A stretch of DNA of 64,000 nt from Bacillus sp. 2B10 (GCA_003946805.1 RPSH01000008.1:1-64000); one strand, 5' to 3'. Counted from the stretch's first letter, positions 9,071 to 17,852 are shown. Made by a program: numbers and translations. Notes: generated by a model from the letters alone, not told the origin.

Positions 9071-9973
9071 TCAACGCAGGTTGCACGACCGCCGGAATCG
9101 GTCGGACAGATAGTCGATCAGCGCCTCGACCCGTGCCGGACGCAGCGTGCCGGGCGGGGTCAGCAGGTGCAGCGCCACGCCGCCGCTGCTCCATTCGGCG
9201 AGCACCGGTTCCAGCCGGCCTGCGGCGATATCGGCATCGACGAGAAAGTCGGGCAAGCGCGCGATGCCGAGTCCGGCGCACAGTGCGGGCAGCATCGCCT
9301 CGCCATTGTTGGTCGCCAGCGGACCGGTGGGGCGGACCGCGACCTCCTCCTCGCCGCGGCGGAAGTGCCAGATCGGGTTGGGGAGGTTGGTGTAGCCGAA
9401 ACAGTCATGGTCGCCGAGATCGGCGGGATGCGTCGGGCGGCCGCGGGCATCCCAATAGGCAGGCGCGGCGACGATGCGGATCGCGACGGGGGCAAGGCGG
9501 CGGGCGCGCAGCGTGCTGTCGGGCAGGTCGGCGATGCGCAGCGCCACGTCGATCCCCTCCGCGACGATATCGACCTTGGCATCGGACAGCGTCAGATCGA
9601 TCTCGACGCCGGGATGCAGTTTCAGAAAGTCGGCGATGGCGGGCGCGACATGGGCGAGTCCGAACGACATCGGCGCCGCGACCCGGACCAGCCCGGTCGG
9701 GGCGGCGGCGGCATCGCGCGCCTGTTCCTCCGCGCCCTGCGCCTCGGCGAGGATGCGCGCGGCGCGTTCGGCGAGCGACTGGCCGGCGTCGCTGAGCGTC
9801 AGGCGGCGCGAGGTGCGGTGGAACAGCGTGGTGCCGAGCGATGCCTCCAGCCGGGCCACCGCCTTCGACACCGTCGCCTTCGACACGCCGATCGACTGGG
9901 CGGCGGCGCTGAACGACCGATGTTCCACGACGCAGGCGAACATCGCCCAGGCTTCGAAATCGGGTAGTCGCAT
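9071..9973 (-). CDS. LysR-family transcriptional regulator
   Basis: This 300-residue protein has an N-terminal winged helix-turn-helix (about residues 3-62; RSFSAAAQSIGVSKATVSKAV) and a C-terminal periplasmic-binding-protein-like effector domain (about 90-290). LysR proteins usually activate or repress divergent genes after binding a small molecule. It is divergent from the pirin and wrbA genes, with about 90 bases between starts, so these are its likely targets and quinones or electrophiles a plausible signal. That role is inferred from position and from similar arrangements elsewhere. The subgroup resembles AaeR/DsdC-type single-target regulators only broadly. Confidence 0.92.
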   Translation of the reverse strand: MRLPDFEAWAMFACVVEHRSFSAAAQSIGVSKATVSKAVARLEASLGTTLFHRTSRRLTLSDAGQSLAERAARILAEAQGAEEQARDAAAAPTGLVRVAAPMSFGLAHVAPAIADFLKLHPGVEIDLTLSDAKVDIVAEGIDVALRIADLPDSTLRARRLAPVAIRIVAAPAYWDARGRPTHPADLGDHDCFGYTNLPNPIWHFRRGEEEVAVRPTGPLATNNGEAMLPALCAGLGIARLPDFLVDADIAAGRLEPVLAEWSSGGVALHLLTPPGTLRPARVEALIDYLSDRFRRSCNLR

Positions 9974-10064
9974 ATGCCCTCCGTGCGAAACGATCGGTTT
10001 CCGACGTTTCCATTTACGTCATGATCGCGCCGCCTATCTTGGGGGTCAAGCAAGGAGATCGACG

Positions 10065-10763
10065 ATGATCGAGAAACGCAATTTCGACAGCCTGGGCCAT
10101 GCCGATCACGGCTGGCTGAACGCCCGCCATCATTTCAGCTTCGCCAATTACCACGATCCGGCGCGGATGAGCTGGGGCGCGATCCGGGTGTGGAACGACG
10201 ACGAGATTGCCGCCAACAGCGGCTTTCCGGCGCACCCGCACAAGGACATGGAGATCATCACCTATGTCCGTTCCGGCGCGATCACCCATCAGGACTCGCT
10301 GGGCAACAAGGGCCGTACCGCCGCCGGCGACGTGCAGGTGATGAGCGCGGGCACCGGCGTGCGCCACGCCGAATATAATCTCGAGCCCGAGACGACGCGG
10401 ATCTTCCAGATCTGGATCGAGCCGCGGCAGAAGGGCGGCGCGCCGGCATGGGGCGCCAAGCCGTTTCCCAAGGGCGAGCGGTCGGGGAAGTTCGTCACGC
10501 TGGCCAGCGGCTTCGACGAGGATGGCGACGCGCTGCGCATCCGGGCGGAGGCGCGGGTACTGGGCGCGACGCTGAACGCCGGCGAGAGCGTGGAACACAG
10601 CGTGGGGGCGGGGCGTCACGCCTATCTCGTCGCGGCGACCGGTGCGTTCACGATCGACGGCGTGGCCTTTCAGGCGCGCGACGGGGTCGCCTTGTCGGGC
10701 GGGCAGACCGTCACCATCACCGCGACCGAGGACAGCGAGATCGTCCTGGTCGATTCCGAATAA
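10065..10763 (+). CDS. Pirin family protein
   Basis: This 232-residue bicupin is of the pirin/YhhW type. The metal-binding set is intact: H57 and H59 in FPAHPHKDME, H101 and E103 in VRHAEYN. Bacterial YhhW/pirin proteins have been reported to have quercetinase activity or to bind regulatory partners. It starts after a strong AAGGAG site and is followed 18 bases later by wrbA, so the two form an operon probably controlled by the divergent LysR protein. It is cytoplasmic. A link to quinone or flavonoid detoxification is inferred from the partner genes. Confidence 0.92.
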   Translation: MIEKRNFDSLGHADHGWLNARHHFSFANYHDPARMSWGAIRVWNDDEIAANSGFPAHPHKDMEIITYVRSGAITHQDSLGNKGRTAAGDVQVMSAGTGVRHAEYNLEPETTRIFQIWIEPRQKGGAPAWGAKPFPKGERSGKFVTLASGFDEDGDALRIRAEARVLGATLNAGESVEHSVGAGRHAYLVAATGAFTIDGVAFQARDGVALSGGQTVTITATEDSEIVLVDSE

Positions 10764-10781
10764 CCGCAAGGGAGTAACCCC

Positions 10782-11384
10782 ATGTCGAAGGTACTGGTTC
10801 TCTATTATTCGTCCTATGGCCATATCGCGACGATGGCCGACGCCGTCGCCGAAGGCGCTCGGGCCGGCGGGGCCGAAGTCGATGTCCGCCGGGTGCGCGA
10901 AACCGCACCCGACGAGGTCGCCAAATCGGCGGGCTTCCGGGTCGCCGATCATCACGACCTGCTGACCGATCCGAACGAACTGACCAACTATGACGCGGTC
11001 ATCGTCGGCACCGGCACCCGTTATGGCCGGATGTCGAGCCAGATGGCGGCGTTCTGGGACACGACCGGCGGCGTGTGGGCGAAGGGTGGCCTTGTCGGCA
11101 AGATCGGCGGCGCCTTCACCTCCACCGCGACGCAGCATGGCGGGCAGGAGACGACGCTGTTTTCAATCATCACCAACCTGTTGCACCATGGCATGACCAT
11201 CGTCGGGCTCGACTATGCCTATGAAGGCCATACCGGGCTGGACGAGGTCAACGGGTCGACCCCCTATGGAGCGTCGACGATCGCCGGTGGCGACGGCAGC
11301 CGCCAGCCGACCGAGATCGAACTGGGCGGCGCGCGCCATCAGGGCAAGCGGATCGCCGAGCTGGCGACGAAGGTGTTCGGGTAA
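10782..11384 (+). CDS. wrbA: NAD(P)H:quinone oxidoreductase, WrbA type
   Basis: This 200-residue flavodoxin-like protein starts [15 protein letters not shown], the FMN phosphate-binding loop of WrbA. It contains the family segments [18 protein letters not shown] (about 76-93), [12 protein letters not shown] (about 112-123) and a C-terminal tail typical of WrbA. The enzyme makes two-electron reductions of quinones using NAD(P)H and so prevents redox cycling. A GGGAG ribosome-binding site lies just upstream. It is the second gene of the pirin-wrbA operon. Confidence 0.95.
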   Translation: MSKVLVLYYSSYGHIATMADAVAEGARAGGAEVDVRRVRETAPDEVAKSAGFRVADHHDLLTDPNELTNYDAVIVGTGTRYGRMSSQMAAFWDTTGGVWAKGGLVGKIGGAFTSTATQHGGQETTLFSIITNLLHHGMTIVGLDYAYEGHTGLDEVNGSTPYGASTIAGGDGSRQPTEIELGGARHQGKRIAELATKVFG

Positions 11385-11429
11385 TCGAAGGGGGCGGCCG
11401 ATGGGTCGCCCCGCTTCATCAAACTCGCT

Positions 11430-12509
11430 TCAGACGACGATGCAGTCGAGCGACAAGGACGTAGAATCCTTGCCGCCGCGTCCAAGGCGCCAGCGCTCGG
11501 CAATTGGGGCCTCGGCAAGTAGTTCGGGCGGGCCGTCGTCAAACTCGCCATACCACCATGCACCGTTGTCTAGCGAACGCAGGGTCGGCATTATGGCTTC
11601 GGCCACATCAAAGATTCGCTTCGTTCGCAGTTCGGACGTCTGGTCGTCAGTTCCGTCAGGGAAAGGAGCAACGGGACGGACCGATAGGGGGCGGTCGAAT
11701 GCCTGCTGGGCAAGCGCGCCGTCGACGCCCACGAAACTTGCCAGATAGCTCGCCACCCGTTGAGCAACGCGATACCCCGGCCGGGCGCGGCCCGGCCCCC
11801 GGGGTGGCGGGCCGCTCGCCCATGCAGCCAAGCTGCGTTGCAGACGAACCTTGGCGATCTCCCCGATCAATCTTCCACCGATGTCGCGCGCTTCGAATGG
11901 AACCGGTTTGGATCGAATTTCTCGATGGCGGGGGTTGAGGTTGCTGACCGCGATAGCGCGTTCGATCCCATTGACGATCGGGTTATGTGCCGCGGCGGCA
12001 TCGACATCCGGCACCGCGAAGAACAGTGTATTTGCAAGCAGATTTCCCAGCGCCCGTCGAACCTGCCGGTCTTCCGTCAGAAGGGGGAGTGCATAGATCG
12101 CACTATGCGGTGTGCCGGAAGCGATACCGGTCGCCCGCAACCGGCCATGCTGAGTCTTGTCGCTATTGTTATTGATTCCGAACAGCACATGCCGCGTCAT
12201 GCTGCTTTTGGGCGAACCAAACGTGCTCCCGGGATACAGTGAATATGTCAGTTGCTTGCCCAGCTTGAATTGCAGGAAGGCAACTCGCGCCGGTCGTCCG
12301 GTAATGGCCGGCAAGTCCAGAGGTATATCCCATCCGTGGTGCTTCTCGCCCTTCAGACTCAGTCCCGTCGCATAGATTGAAGGGCCGACTACCGTCGAAG
12401 GTGCCATCGGACGGGGCATTGCACCCCACAGGATCGACCATATTCCGTGGCCCAACGACAGCAGTTCATGCGTCGTGTTGATTTCAAGTGTCTTTTCGGT
12501 CAGTCCCAT
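11430..12509 (-). CDS. Orphan hypothetical protein, 359 residues, accessory gene
   Basis: I do not recognise a named family. The frame runs from ATG at 12509 to TAA-side end at 11430, giving 359 residues without a signal peptide or membrane segment. Seen in order are a His/Trp-rich start (GHGIWSILWGAM), a block with FLQFKLGKQLTYS (about residues 90-102), a RHVLFGINNNSDKTQH stretch (about 118-133), IYALPLL and LFFAVPD strands, and an acidic C-terminal half. The alternating pattern FLQFK / NN-SD-QH / YALP recalls a loose set of uncharacterised stand-alone proteins in accessory regions. GC is visibly below the surroundings (three 60-base lines counted at 53-62%). The ATG lacks a clear ribosome-binding site. 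Confidence 0.65.
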   Translation of the reverse strand: MGLTEKTLEINTTHELLSLGHGIWSILWGAMPRPMAPSTVVGPSIYATGLSLKGEKHHGWDIPLDLPAITGRPARVAFLQFKLGKQLTYSLYPGSTFGSPKSSMTRHVLFGINNNSDKTQHGRLRATGIASGTPHSAIYALPLLTEDRQVRRALGNLLANTLFFAVPDVDAAAAHNPIVNGIERAIAVSNLNPRHREIRSKPVPFEARDIGGRLIGEIAKVRLQRSLAAWASGPPPRGPGRARPGYRVAQRVASYLASFVGVDGALAQQAFDRPLSVRPVAPFPDGTDDQTSELRTKRIFDVAEAIMPTLRSLDNGAWWYGEFDDGPPELLAEAPIAERWRLGRGGKDSTSLSLDCIVV

Positions 12510-12553
12510 GGCGACCGGGTCATATCGGCCGGTTTGGCAAACGACAGCGTTAT

Positions 12554-13273
12554 TCAGTCCAATCCGGGTGCGGCCGGAAACCGCGTCCGCGCCTGCAGGA
12601 AGATCGCGCGGGCCGGTGCCGCACCTGCTTCGGTCGCGGCGGTGCCGACCCAGCGCCAGTGCCATGGCTCCCATTTCACCTGCTGCCGGTTGCCCCCCGG
12701 GAACGACATCTCGAACCCGTATTTCGCGGCATTGGCGCGCAGCCAGCGGCCGGCGGTGGTGGCGGCGAAGCAGGCTTCGGCGTTGCAGGCGGTCGAGGTG
12801 CTGGTGCCGAAATCGATGACATAGCCGGTCGAATGCTCGCTGTGCCCCGGTGGCGCGGAGGCCCAAGCGCGTTCGGCGAAGCTGCCCGACCCGTTCACGC
12901 CGATTCCGCCGCAAAAGGTGATGCGTTGCAACGCTTCCGACCGGTGGCAAGATACCGCGCGCAGCGTGCCGGCGACCGCCGGATCGGCATCGGCGGCGGC
13001 GAGCAGGCGGGCCAGATCGGGCAGCATCGCCGGATGCACCTTGCACGACCCGCCGAGCGTCGCCGGCGCCTCGATCAGCGCCGTTGCCGGCATGTCGGGA
13101 TAGGGGAAATGGTTGAAGAGCCGGCCGTCGCCGGTCCGCTGCACGGTGCCGCGATTGCACAGCGCGACCGGTCCGGTCTGCGGTGCCGGCTGCACGGGCA
13201 CCACGACCCGCGGCGGCGCGGTCGGCGCACAGGCCGGGAGGACGAGACAGGCGAGGAGCGGGGATCGGCGCAC
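12554..13273 (-). CDS. M15-type D-Ala-D-Ala peptidase-like lipoprotein
   Basis: This 239-residue protein has a hydrophobic N-terminus with a Cys at residue 15 (LVLPAC), so it is probably a lipoprotein. A metallopeptidase domain of the VanY/M15 type follows. Zinc-site residues are visible in GHSEHSTGYVIDFG (His and Asp of the HxxxxxxD motif) and WEPWHWRW (second His and acidic residue). These enzymes trim peptidoglycan stem peptides. The GTG start at 13273 is chosen because GGAG lies six bases upstream and the lipoprotein signal begins there. It is divergent from the pseudouridine synthase gene, 75 bases apart. Confidence 0.85.
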   Translation of the reverse strand: MRRSPLLACLVLPACAPTAPPRVVVPVQPAPQTGPVALCNRGTVQRTGDGRLFNHFPYPDMPATALIEAPATLGGSCKVHPAMLPDLARLLAAADADPAVAGTLRAVSCHRSEALQRITFCGGIGVNGSGSFAERAWASAPPGHSEHSTGYVIDFGTSTSTACNAEACFAATTAGRWLRANAAKYGFEMSFPGGNRQQVKWEPWHWRWVGTAATEAGAAPARAIFLQARTRFPAAPGLD

Positions 13274-13348
13274 AAAAGTCTCCGGCAGGCGCGGCGGGGC
13301 CGCATACGCGCACTGGCATGGTGTCGCCAACGATGGCAAGGGAGCGCA

Positions 13349-14002
13349 ATGCTCGACGACCTGGTACTGTTCATCGATGGCGAGGCGATCGTCCTCGACA
13401 AGCCCGCCGGCCTGCCGGTCGATCCGCCACGCGACGGGTCGCCGAGCATCGTCGCGCGGGCCGGCGAACTGCGCTTCACCTTTCAACGCGAACCGACACC
13501 GGTACACCGGCTGGACCGCGATACCAGCGGCTGCCTGTTGCTCGCGCGCAATCCCAAGGCGCATGCGCGGTTCCAGCAGGCGTTCGAACAGGGGCGGGTG
13601 ACGAAGCGCTATCTGGCGATCCTCGACGGCATTCCGGCCGGCGAATCGGGTGAGATCGACCTGGCGCTGGCGAAGGTCAGCACCGCCGAGACCGGCTGGC
13701 GCATGGTCGGCGATGCGCAGGGCAAGCCGGCGCGGACCAACTGGCGCGTGCTGCGCACCATCGACGACCGGGCGCTGGTTGCGCTGTTCCCCGAAACGGG
13801 GCGCACCCACCAGATCCGCGTCCACATGGCCGAGGGGCTGGGCTGTCCGGTGGCGGGCGATCCGGTGTACGGCCGGGGCGGACGGTCGGGGATGCTGCTC
13901 CACGCCGTCGGACTGACGATACCGCGCGACAACAAGCCGGCGATCGACGTGACCGCGCCGTGGCCGAAGAGCTTCATCGCGGCGGGGTTCGACGAGGCCT
14001 GA
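13349..14002 (+). CDS. RluA-family pseudouridine synthase
   Basis: This 217-residue enzyme isomerises uridine to pseudouridine in rRNA or tRNA. The catalytic Asp lies in the HRLDRDTSGCLLLAR motif (about residues 54-68), and the substrate-binding ETGRTHQIRVHMA motif is near 150-162. It lacks an S4 domain, so it is of the short RluA type; the target site is not predictable. The start follows a GGGAG site. It is followed two bases later by arfB, forming an RNA-modification/translation-rescue pair. Confidence 0.92.
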   Translation: MLDDLVLFIDGEAIVLDKPAGLPVDPPRDGSPSIVARAGELRFTFQREPTPVHRLDRDTSGCLLLARNPKAHARFQQAFEQGRVTKRYLAILDGIPAGESGEIDLALAKVSTAETGWRMVGDAQGKPARTNWRVLRTIDDRALVALFPETGRTHQIRVHMAEGLGCPVAGDPVYGRGGRSGMLLHAVGLTIPRDNKPAIDVTAPWPKSFIAAGFDEA

Positions 14003-14003
14003 C

Positions 14004-14429
14004 ATGCCGCGCATCCCGATCACGCGGTCGATTTCGATCGATAGCGGCGAGCTGGTGGAGAGCTTTACGCGCGCGTCGGGGCCGGGCGGGCAGCATGTGA
14101 ACACGACCGACAGCGCGGTGCTGCTGCGCTTCGACGTCGTCGCGTCGCCGGGGTTGCCGGAGGCGGTCAAGCATCGGCTGGCGGTGCTGGCCGGATCGCG
14201 GCTGACCAAGGACGGGGTGCTGACGCTGCGCGCCGATGCGTCGCGCTCGCAGGAGATGAACCGGCGCGAGGTGCGCGAACGGCTGTTCGACCTGATCCGC
14301 GAGGCGACGATCGTTCCGAAGAAGCGCCGCGCGACCAAGCCGACCAGAGCGTCGCAGGTGCGGCGGGTCGATGCGAAGAAGGGGCGGGCGCAGGTCAAGG
14401 CGGGGCGGGGGAAGGTGAAGTTCGACTGA
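14004..14429 (+). CDS. arfB: Alternative ribosome-rescue factor (peptidyl-tRNA hydrolase)
   Basis: This 141-residue protein has the release-factor GGQ motif (G28-G29-Q30 in SGPGGQHVN) and a basic C-terminal tail (KKRRATKPTRAS and KKGRAQVKAGRGK) that would enter the empty mRNA channel. It lacks the codon-reading domains of RF1/RF2. ArfB (YaeJ) releases nascent chains from stalled ribosomes with no stop codon. Length matches the family. It is directly downstream of the pseudouridine synthase gene. Confidence 0.94.
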   Translation: MPRIPITRSISIDSGELVESFTRASGPGGQHVNTTDSAVLLRFDVVASPGLPEAVKHRLAVLAGSRLTKDGVLTLRADASRSQEMNRREVRERLFDLIREATIVPKKRRATKPTRASQVRRVDAKKGRAQVKAGRGKVKFD

Positions 14430-14487
14430 CGTCGTCCCCGTGCCGGAGAGGATTGTGTGCCGCCAGCCCGGCGCTACATACACGCCC

Positions 14488-14970
14488 ATGTACCAGTTCG
14501 ACATTTCCGGCGGCGCCAAGGGCGACCTGTATCGCGATCTCCTCTCGGCGCTCGATGCGCTGACGGCGGACGAGCGCGACGCCATCGCCAACATGGCGAA
14601 CGCGTCGGCGCTGTTGATGCAGTATCTGCCCGACCTGAACTGGGCGGGCTTCTATCGGCTGGTCGGGGACGAGCTGGTGCTGGGGCCGTTTCAGGGCAAG
14701 GCGGCGTGCATCCGCATCGCCATGGGCCGTGGGGTTTGTGGGACGGCGGCGGAGCGGCGGACGACGCAGCTGGTCGCCGACGTCCATGCCTTTCCGGGGC
14801 ATATCGCCTGCGATGCCGACAGCCGCAGCGAGCTGGTGGTGCCGATCGTGGTCGACGACCGGCTGGTCGGGGTACTCGATCTGGACAGCCCGTTGCCCGG
14901 ACGCTTCGATGCCGCGGACCAGGCGGGATGCGAGGCGCTGGTCGGGTTGCTGGCGTCGCGGATCGGCTGA
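14488..14970 (+). CDS. msrC: Free methionine-(R)-sulfoxide reductase (GAF domain)
   Basis: This 160-residue single-GAF-domain protein resembles fRMsr. The three functional cysteines are present as C74, C84 and C108 with the same spacing (10 and 24) as E. coli C84, C94 and C118. The enzyme reduces free Met-(R)-sulfoxide in the cytoplasm using thioredoxin. The start at 14488 agrees with the family N-terminus but has no good ribosome-binding site; an in-frame GTG at 14440 is possible. It lies 58 bases after arfB on the same strand. Confidence 0.9.
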   Translation: MYQFDISGGAKGDLYRDLLSALDALTADERDAIANMANASALLMQYLPDLNWAGFYRLVGDELVLGPFQGKAACIRIAMGRGVCGTAAERRTTQLVADVHAFPGHIACDADSRSELVVPIVVDDRLVGVLDLDSPLPGRFDAADQAGCEALVGLLASRIG

Positions 14971-15095
14971 TCTGCCCCGGGGCGGGACGGTCCGCAGGGC
15001 AATCGATGGATTGGCCGGGAACCGGGGGGCGTGGTAAGGTTTCGGCAACCATAGTCATGCCCGCAGGGTGCGGGTTTCAGGGAGCCGACCGGCCG

Positions 15096-16205
15096 ATGCG
15101 CACGCCGACCTTTGCCGCCGCCATGGCGATGTTCGCCACCACCGCCCTGTCGGGCGGGGTCGCCCAGGCGCAGCGCGTGGGGCAGGCGCCCGAGGCGCGG
15201 CCGGGGCGTCCGGCCTTGTATCCGGGACAGGCGCGGGTCAATCTGCCGGGGCCGCGTTGGGGCGGGAAGGTGCGCGGGCGCTGGTATGGCGGCAATTACG
15301 CGCCGGGTGGCTGGGCGGCGTATCGCACGCCGGTGCGCGGCTGGATGCTGCCGCGCTATTGGGTCGCGCCGAGCTTCTTCGTGCAGGACTGGCCGGTGTA
15401 CGGGCTGACGCGGCCGCAACCGGGCTATGGCTGGTATCGCTATTACGACGATGCGGTGCTTGCCGATCGTGACGGGCGGGTGGTCGATTACCGCCGCGGG
15501 ATCGACTGGGACGGGCGCGACGATGGCCGCTATGTCCGCGACGACCGCGCCTATGACAGCTATCGCGCGCAGCCCGACCTGCCGCCGCCGCCGGTGGTCG
15601 CGCGCCGTGACGACGGGGTCGGCGGGGCGGTGATCGGTGGCGTGGCGGGGGCGGTCGCCGGCAACGTCATCGCCGGACGCGGCAATCGACTGGGCGGGAC
15701 GGTGCTGGGCGCAGGGGTAGGGGCGCTGTCCGGGACCGCGATCGACCGGGCGGAGGACCGCCGTGCGTCGCCGCCGCCTCCGCCGTTGCCACGGCGGGAA
15801 CTGCAGCCGGGCTATGGCGCCGACTATCCGCTGCCCGGCGACGAGATGCCGGTGGCGCCGGACGATGGCTATTATGGCGAGCCGGGCTATGACGCGCCAC
15901 CGCCGGGGGTGGTGTTCGGCCCGATGCGCGAACAGGTGCAGCCGGTCCGTCCCCGCGCGCGCGGTGGCTATGTCGAGCGGCATGTCGGCGCGCCGCCGGT
16001 CGCGCGCAGCTATACGACGACCACGACGACCGAAGGGCCGGGGGGGTATGTCGCGGACGGATATTATTATCCGCCGCGCACGGTGACGACGGTGACGGTC
16101 GAAAGCCAGCCGGTGGTCACGACCACGACCGAGGAGGTCGTGACTTATACGTCGGAGCGCCGGGCACCGCGCCGGGTACAGCGCTCGAAGCTGTTGCGGC
16201 GGTAG
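15096..16205 (+). CDS. RcnB-like periplasmic protein with glycine-zipper segment
   Basis: This 369-residue protein has a cleavable signal peptide ending ...GGVAQAQ. A Trp/Tyr/Gly-rich RcnB-like region (about 45-130) follows. Next is a GGAVIGGVAGAVAGNVIAGR glycine-zipper stretch (about 168-210) and a long low-complexity tail rich in Pro, Tyr and Thr, including runs of Thr near 310-350. RcnB proteins are linked to nickel/cobalt homeostasis, and glycine zippers often mark outer-membrane association. Function here is not known. The gene ends four bases from the convergent M28 peptidase gene. Confidence 0.8.
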   Translation: MRTPTFAAAMAMFATTALSGGVAQAQRVGQAPEARPGRPALYPGQARVNLPGPRWGGKVRGRWYGGNYAPGGWAAYRTPVRGWMLPRYWVAPSFFVQDWPVYGLTRPQPGYGWYRYYDDAVLADRDGRVVDYRRGIDWDGRDDGRYVRDDRAYDSYRAQPDLPPPPVVARRDDGVGGAVIGGVAGAVAGNVIAGRGNRLGGTVLGAGVGALSGTAIDRAEDRRASPPPPPLPRRELQPGYGADYPLPGDEMPVAPDDGYYGEPGYDAPPPGVVFGPMREQVQPVRPRARGGYVERHVGAPPVARSYTTTTTTEGPGGYVADGYYYPPRTVTTVTVESQPVVTTTTEEVVTYTSERRAPRRVQRSKLLRR

Positions 16206-16209
16206 GCGA

Positions 16210-17499
16210 TCAACGCGGGGCGCGTCCGGCAAAGGTCGGGACGCTCTCCGCGCCGCCGGCCGACAGCGACGAGACGGCGACGAAGTGATCGTCGACGATC
16301 ACGCCCCTGAGCACTGCCTGCGCGCCGGTGACGTCGCGGCTGTCGGTCCAGCCCTGCGCATCGTTGCGCCGCCAGCGGATGCGATAGCCCGCCGCATTCG
16401 CCACGGGCGACCAGCGGACGGTCGTATCGGTCGATAGCGCGCCGTCGATCGATACGCCGGTCGGTGCGGCCGGGGCTGCGGCGAGGCGGGCGATCGTCGC
16501 GACGTTGATCGCGGTCACCTTTGCCAGATAGGGGAAGTCCATCCGGTCGATCGTGTCGCCATAGATGCGCGTGCCGTCGCGGCGCAGGTCCTGATGCTGC
16601 GCATCGTAATTCTCGACGCCGACCGAGAAACGGATCGCGGGATAGCCGAGCTTCAGGAAGGGTTCGTGGTCGCCACCGCGGCCGAACCGGTCGGGGCGGC
16701 GGTCGAGAAACACGTCGAGGCCGCCGGGCAGCGTCGCCGCGACCGAATCGACCGTCTTGGCCAGCGCGCGCGACGGACCGTCATCCTCGCCGCCCGCAGC
16801 GCGCCGGGCGATTTGCTGCTCGATCGTTTCCGAAGCGCGGATGCCTTCGGAAAAGACGCGGACGCGGTCGGCGACGCGGCGGCCGTCCTGGCCCAGCGTG
16901 TTGCCGACGATGTCGTTGTTCAGCACGGCGGTGACGGTCCAGCCGCGTTCCTTCGCGGTTTCGGCGAGGAGTTGCGCGCCCCACAGTCCCTGCTCCTCGC
17001 CCGACAGCGCGGCATAGACGATGGTCGCATCGAACTTCTCCTTCGACAGGATGCGCGCGGCCTCCAGCACCAGCGCCACGCCCGATGCGTCGTCGTTCGC
17101 GCCCGGCGCGTCGCTGGTCGCGTCCATGACGTTGCTGACGCGGCTGTCGATATGGCCCATGACGATCACGACGCGTTTCGGGTCGCTGCCCTGCTGGAAC
17201 CCGAGCACGTCGACGACCTTTACCCCGTTTGGCGCACGCGGGCCGGTGAAGCCGCGCGCGATGTTGGCGACGGTGATGCAGTCGCCGCAGCCCGATCCGA
17301 TCCGCGTCAGTTCGCTGGCGAACCAGCGTCGCGCCGCGCCGATGCCGCGCTTTGGATCATCGGGGTCGGAGGCGGTGTGCCGCGTGCCGAACGACACCAG
17401 CGTCGCGACATCGGCGCGCAGTCGTTCGCGGCGGGGGGTGTCGCGCGCGTCGGCGGCGGTGGCGAGGAACAGGGCGGACAGCAGGAGGATCGATCGCAT
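16210..17499 (-). CDS. Exported M28-family metallopeptidase with C-terminal FnIII-like domain
   Basis: This 429-residue protein starts with a signal peptide (MRSILLLSALFLATAADA). Its zinc-peptidase domain covers about residues 60-325, with metal-site residues in VIVMGHIDSR, PGANDDASG, SGEEQG and the late Asp/His in RGGDHEPF. M28 enzymes are aminopeptidases or carboxypeptidases that use two zinc ions. A C-terminal segment (about 335-429; TGVSIDG...VRWSPV) looks like a fibronectin type III domain. The protein is probably periplasmic or secreted and involved in peptide scavenging. It is convergent with the RcnB-like gene. Confidence 0.92.
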   Translation of the reverse strand: MRSILLLSALFLATAADARDTPRRERLRADVATLVSFGTRHTASDPDDPKRGIGAARRWFASELTRIGSGCGDCITVANIARGFTGPRAPNGVKVVDVLGFQQGSDPKRVVIVMGHIDSRVSNVMDATSDAPGANDDASGVALVLEAARILSKEKFDATIVYAALSGEEQGLWGAQLLAETAKERGWTVTAVLNNDIVGNTLGQDGRRVADRVRVFSEGIRASETIEQQIARRAAGGEDDGPSRALAKTVDSVAATLPGGLDVFLDRRPDRFGRGGDHEPFLKLGYPAIRFSVGVENYDAQHQDLRRDGTRIYGDTIDRMDFPYLAKVTAINVATIARLAAAPAAPTGVSIDGALSTDTTVRWSPVANAAGYRIRWRRNDAQGWTDSRDVTGAQAVLRGVIVDDHFVAVSSLSAGGAESVPTFAGRAPR

Positions 17500-17629
17500 C
17501 GGCGGAGGATGACGCCATCGCGAACCGGGTCAACCGGTTTCGCGCGATACCCATCCTCGCGTAAAACCCATCATCCAAATGGGCAATCGTGCAGAAATAG
17601 AATGTTCGGTTTCGTTTTTTGCAATTGCT

Positions 17630-17718
17630 AACGGATGCGTTGCGATGCACAACGACTGTGCCTTTCAGGCATCCTCTCCTAAAACTTTTCAAGGGTCGGT
17701 TCGCCGGCCCTTTTTTTT
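17630..17718 (+). ncRNA. Candidate trans-acting small RNA with anti-Shine-Dalgarno segment
   Basis: The segment downstream of an AT-rich upstream block can fold locally (ATGC/GCAT and GTTG/CAAC arms). It then exposes a single-stranded CATCCTCTCCT stretch followed by AAAACTTTTC, and ends in a textbook intrinsic terminator. CU-rich unpaired segments complementary to Shine-Dalgarno sequences are a hallmark of several alphaproteobacterial sRNAs (for example the alpha-r and MmgR/SuhB types). The 5' end is a guess. No protein frame explains the conservation-like layout. Confidence 0.5.
17693..17718 (+). terminator. Intrinsic terminator with UUCG tetraloop
   Basis: GGGTCGG and CCGGCCC pair (one T-G wobble) around a TTCG loop and are followed by eight T residues. 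This is the clearest rho-independent terminator in the window. No protein gene ends just before it, which supports a stand-alone transcript. Confidence 0.88.
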
Positions 17719-17781
17719 GTGCGCGCTCCGCGCTAACGGCCTCTCACCAGCGCTGCGCTGAATTATAAGAGAGGATGTGCC

Positions 17782-17852
17782 GGATACCCGGCGAACAGCA
17801 GCAGCCCGCGGGGGATCGAGCGCGAATCGCAGCTCTCCCCCGCACGGTATCC
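17782..17852. other. Nested stem-loop element
   Basis: The outer arms GGATACC (17782-17788) and GGTATCC (17846-17852) are complementary. So are the inner arms GCGGGGG (17808-17814) and CCCCCGC (17837-17843). Role unknown; it may be a structured RNA or a small repeat. Confidence 0.5.

Noticed and set aside
11391..11412. GGGGCGG...CGCCCC hairpin as a terminator after wrbA
   Set aside because: No T-run follows in either direction; it could be chance in GC-rich DNA.
12554..14398. 614-residue open frame on the - strand
   Set aside because: Its right part is antisense to the pseudouridine synthase and arfB genes; the real gene starts at GTG 13273 with a lipoprotein signal and a ribosome-binding site.
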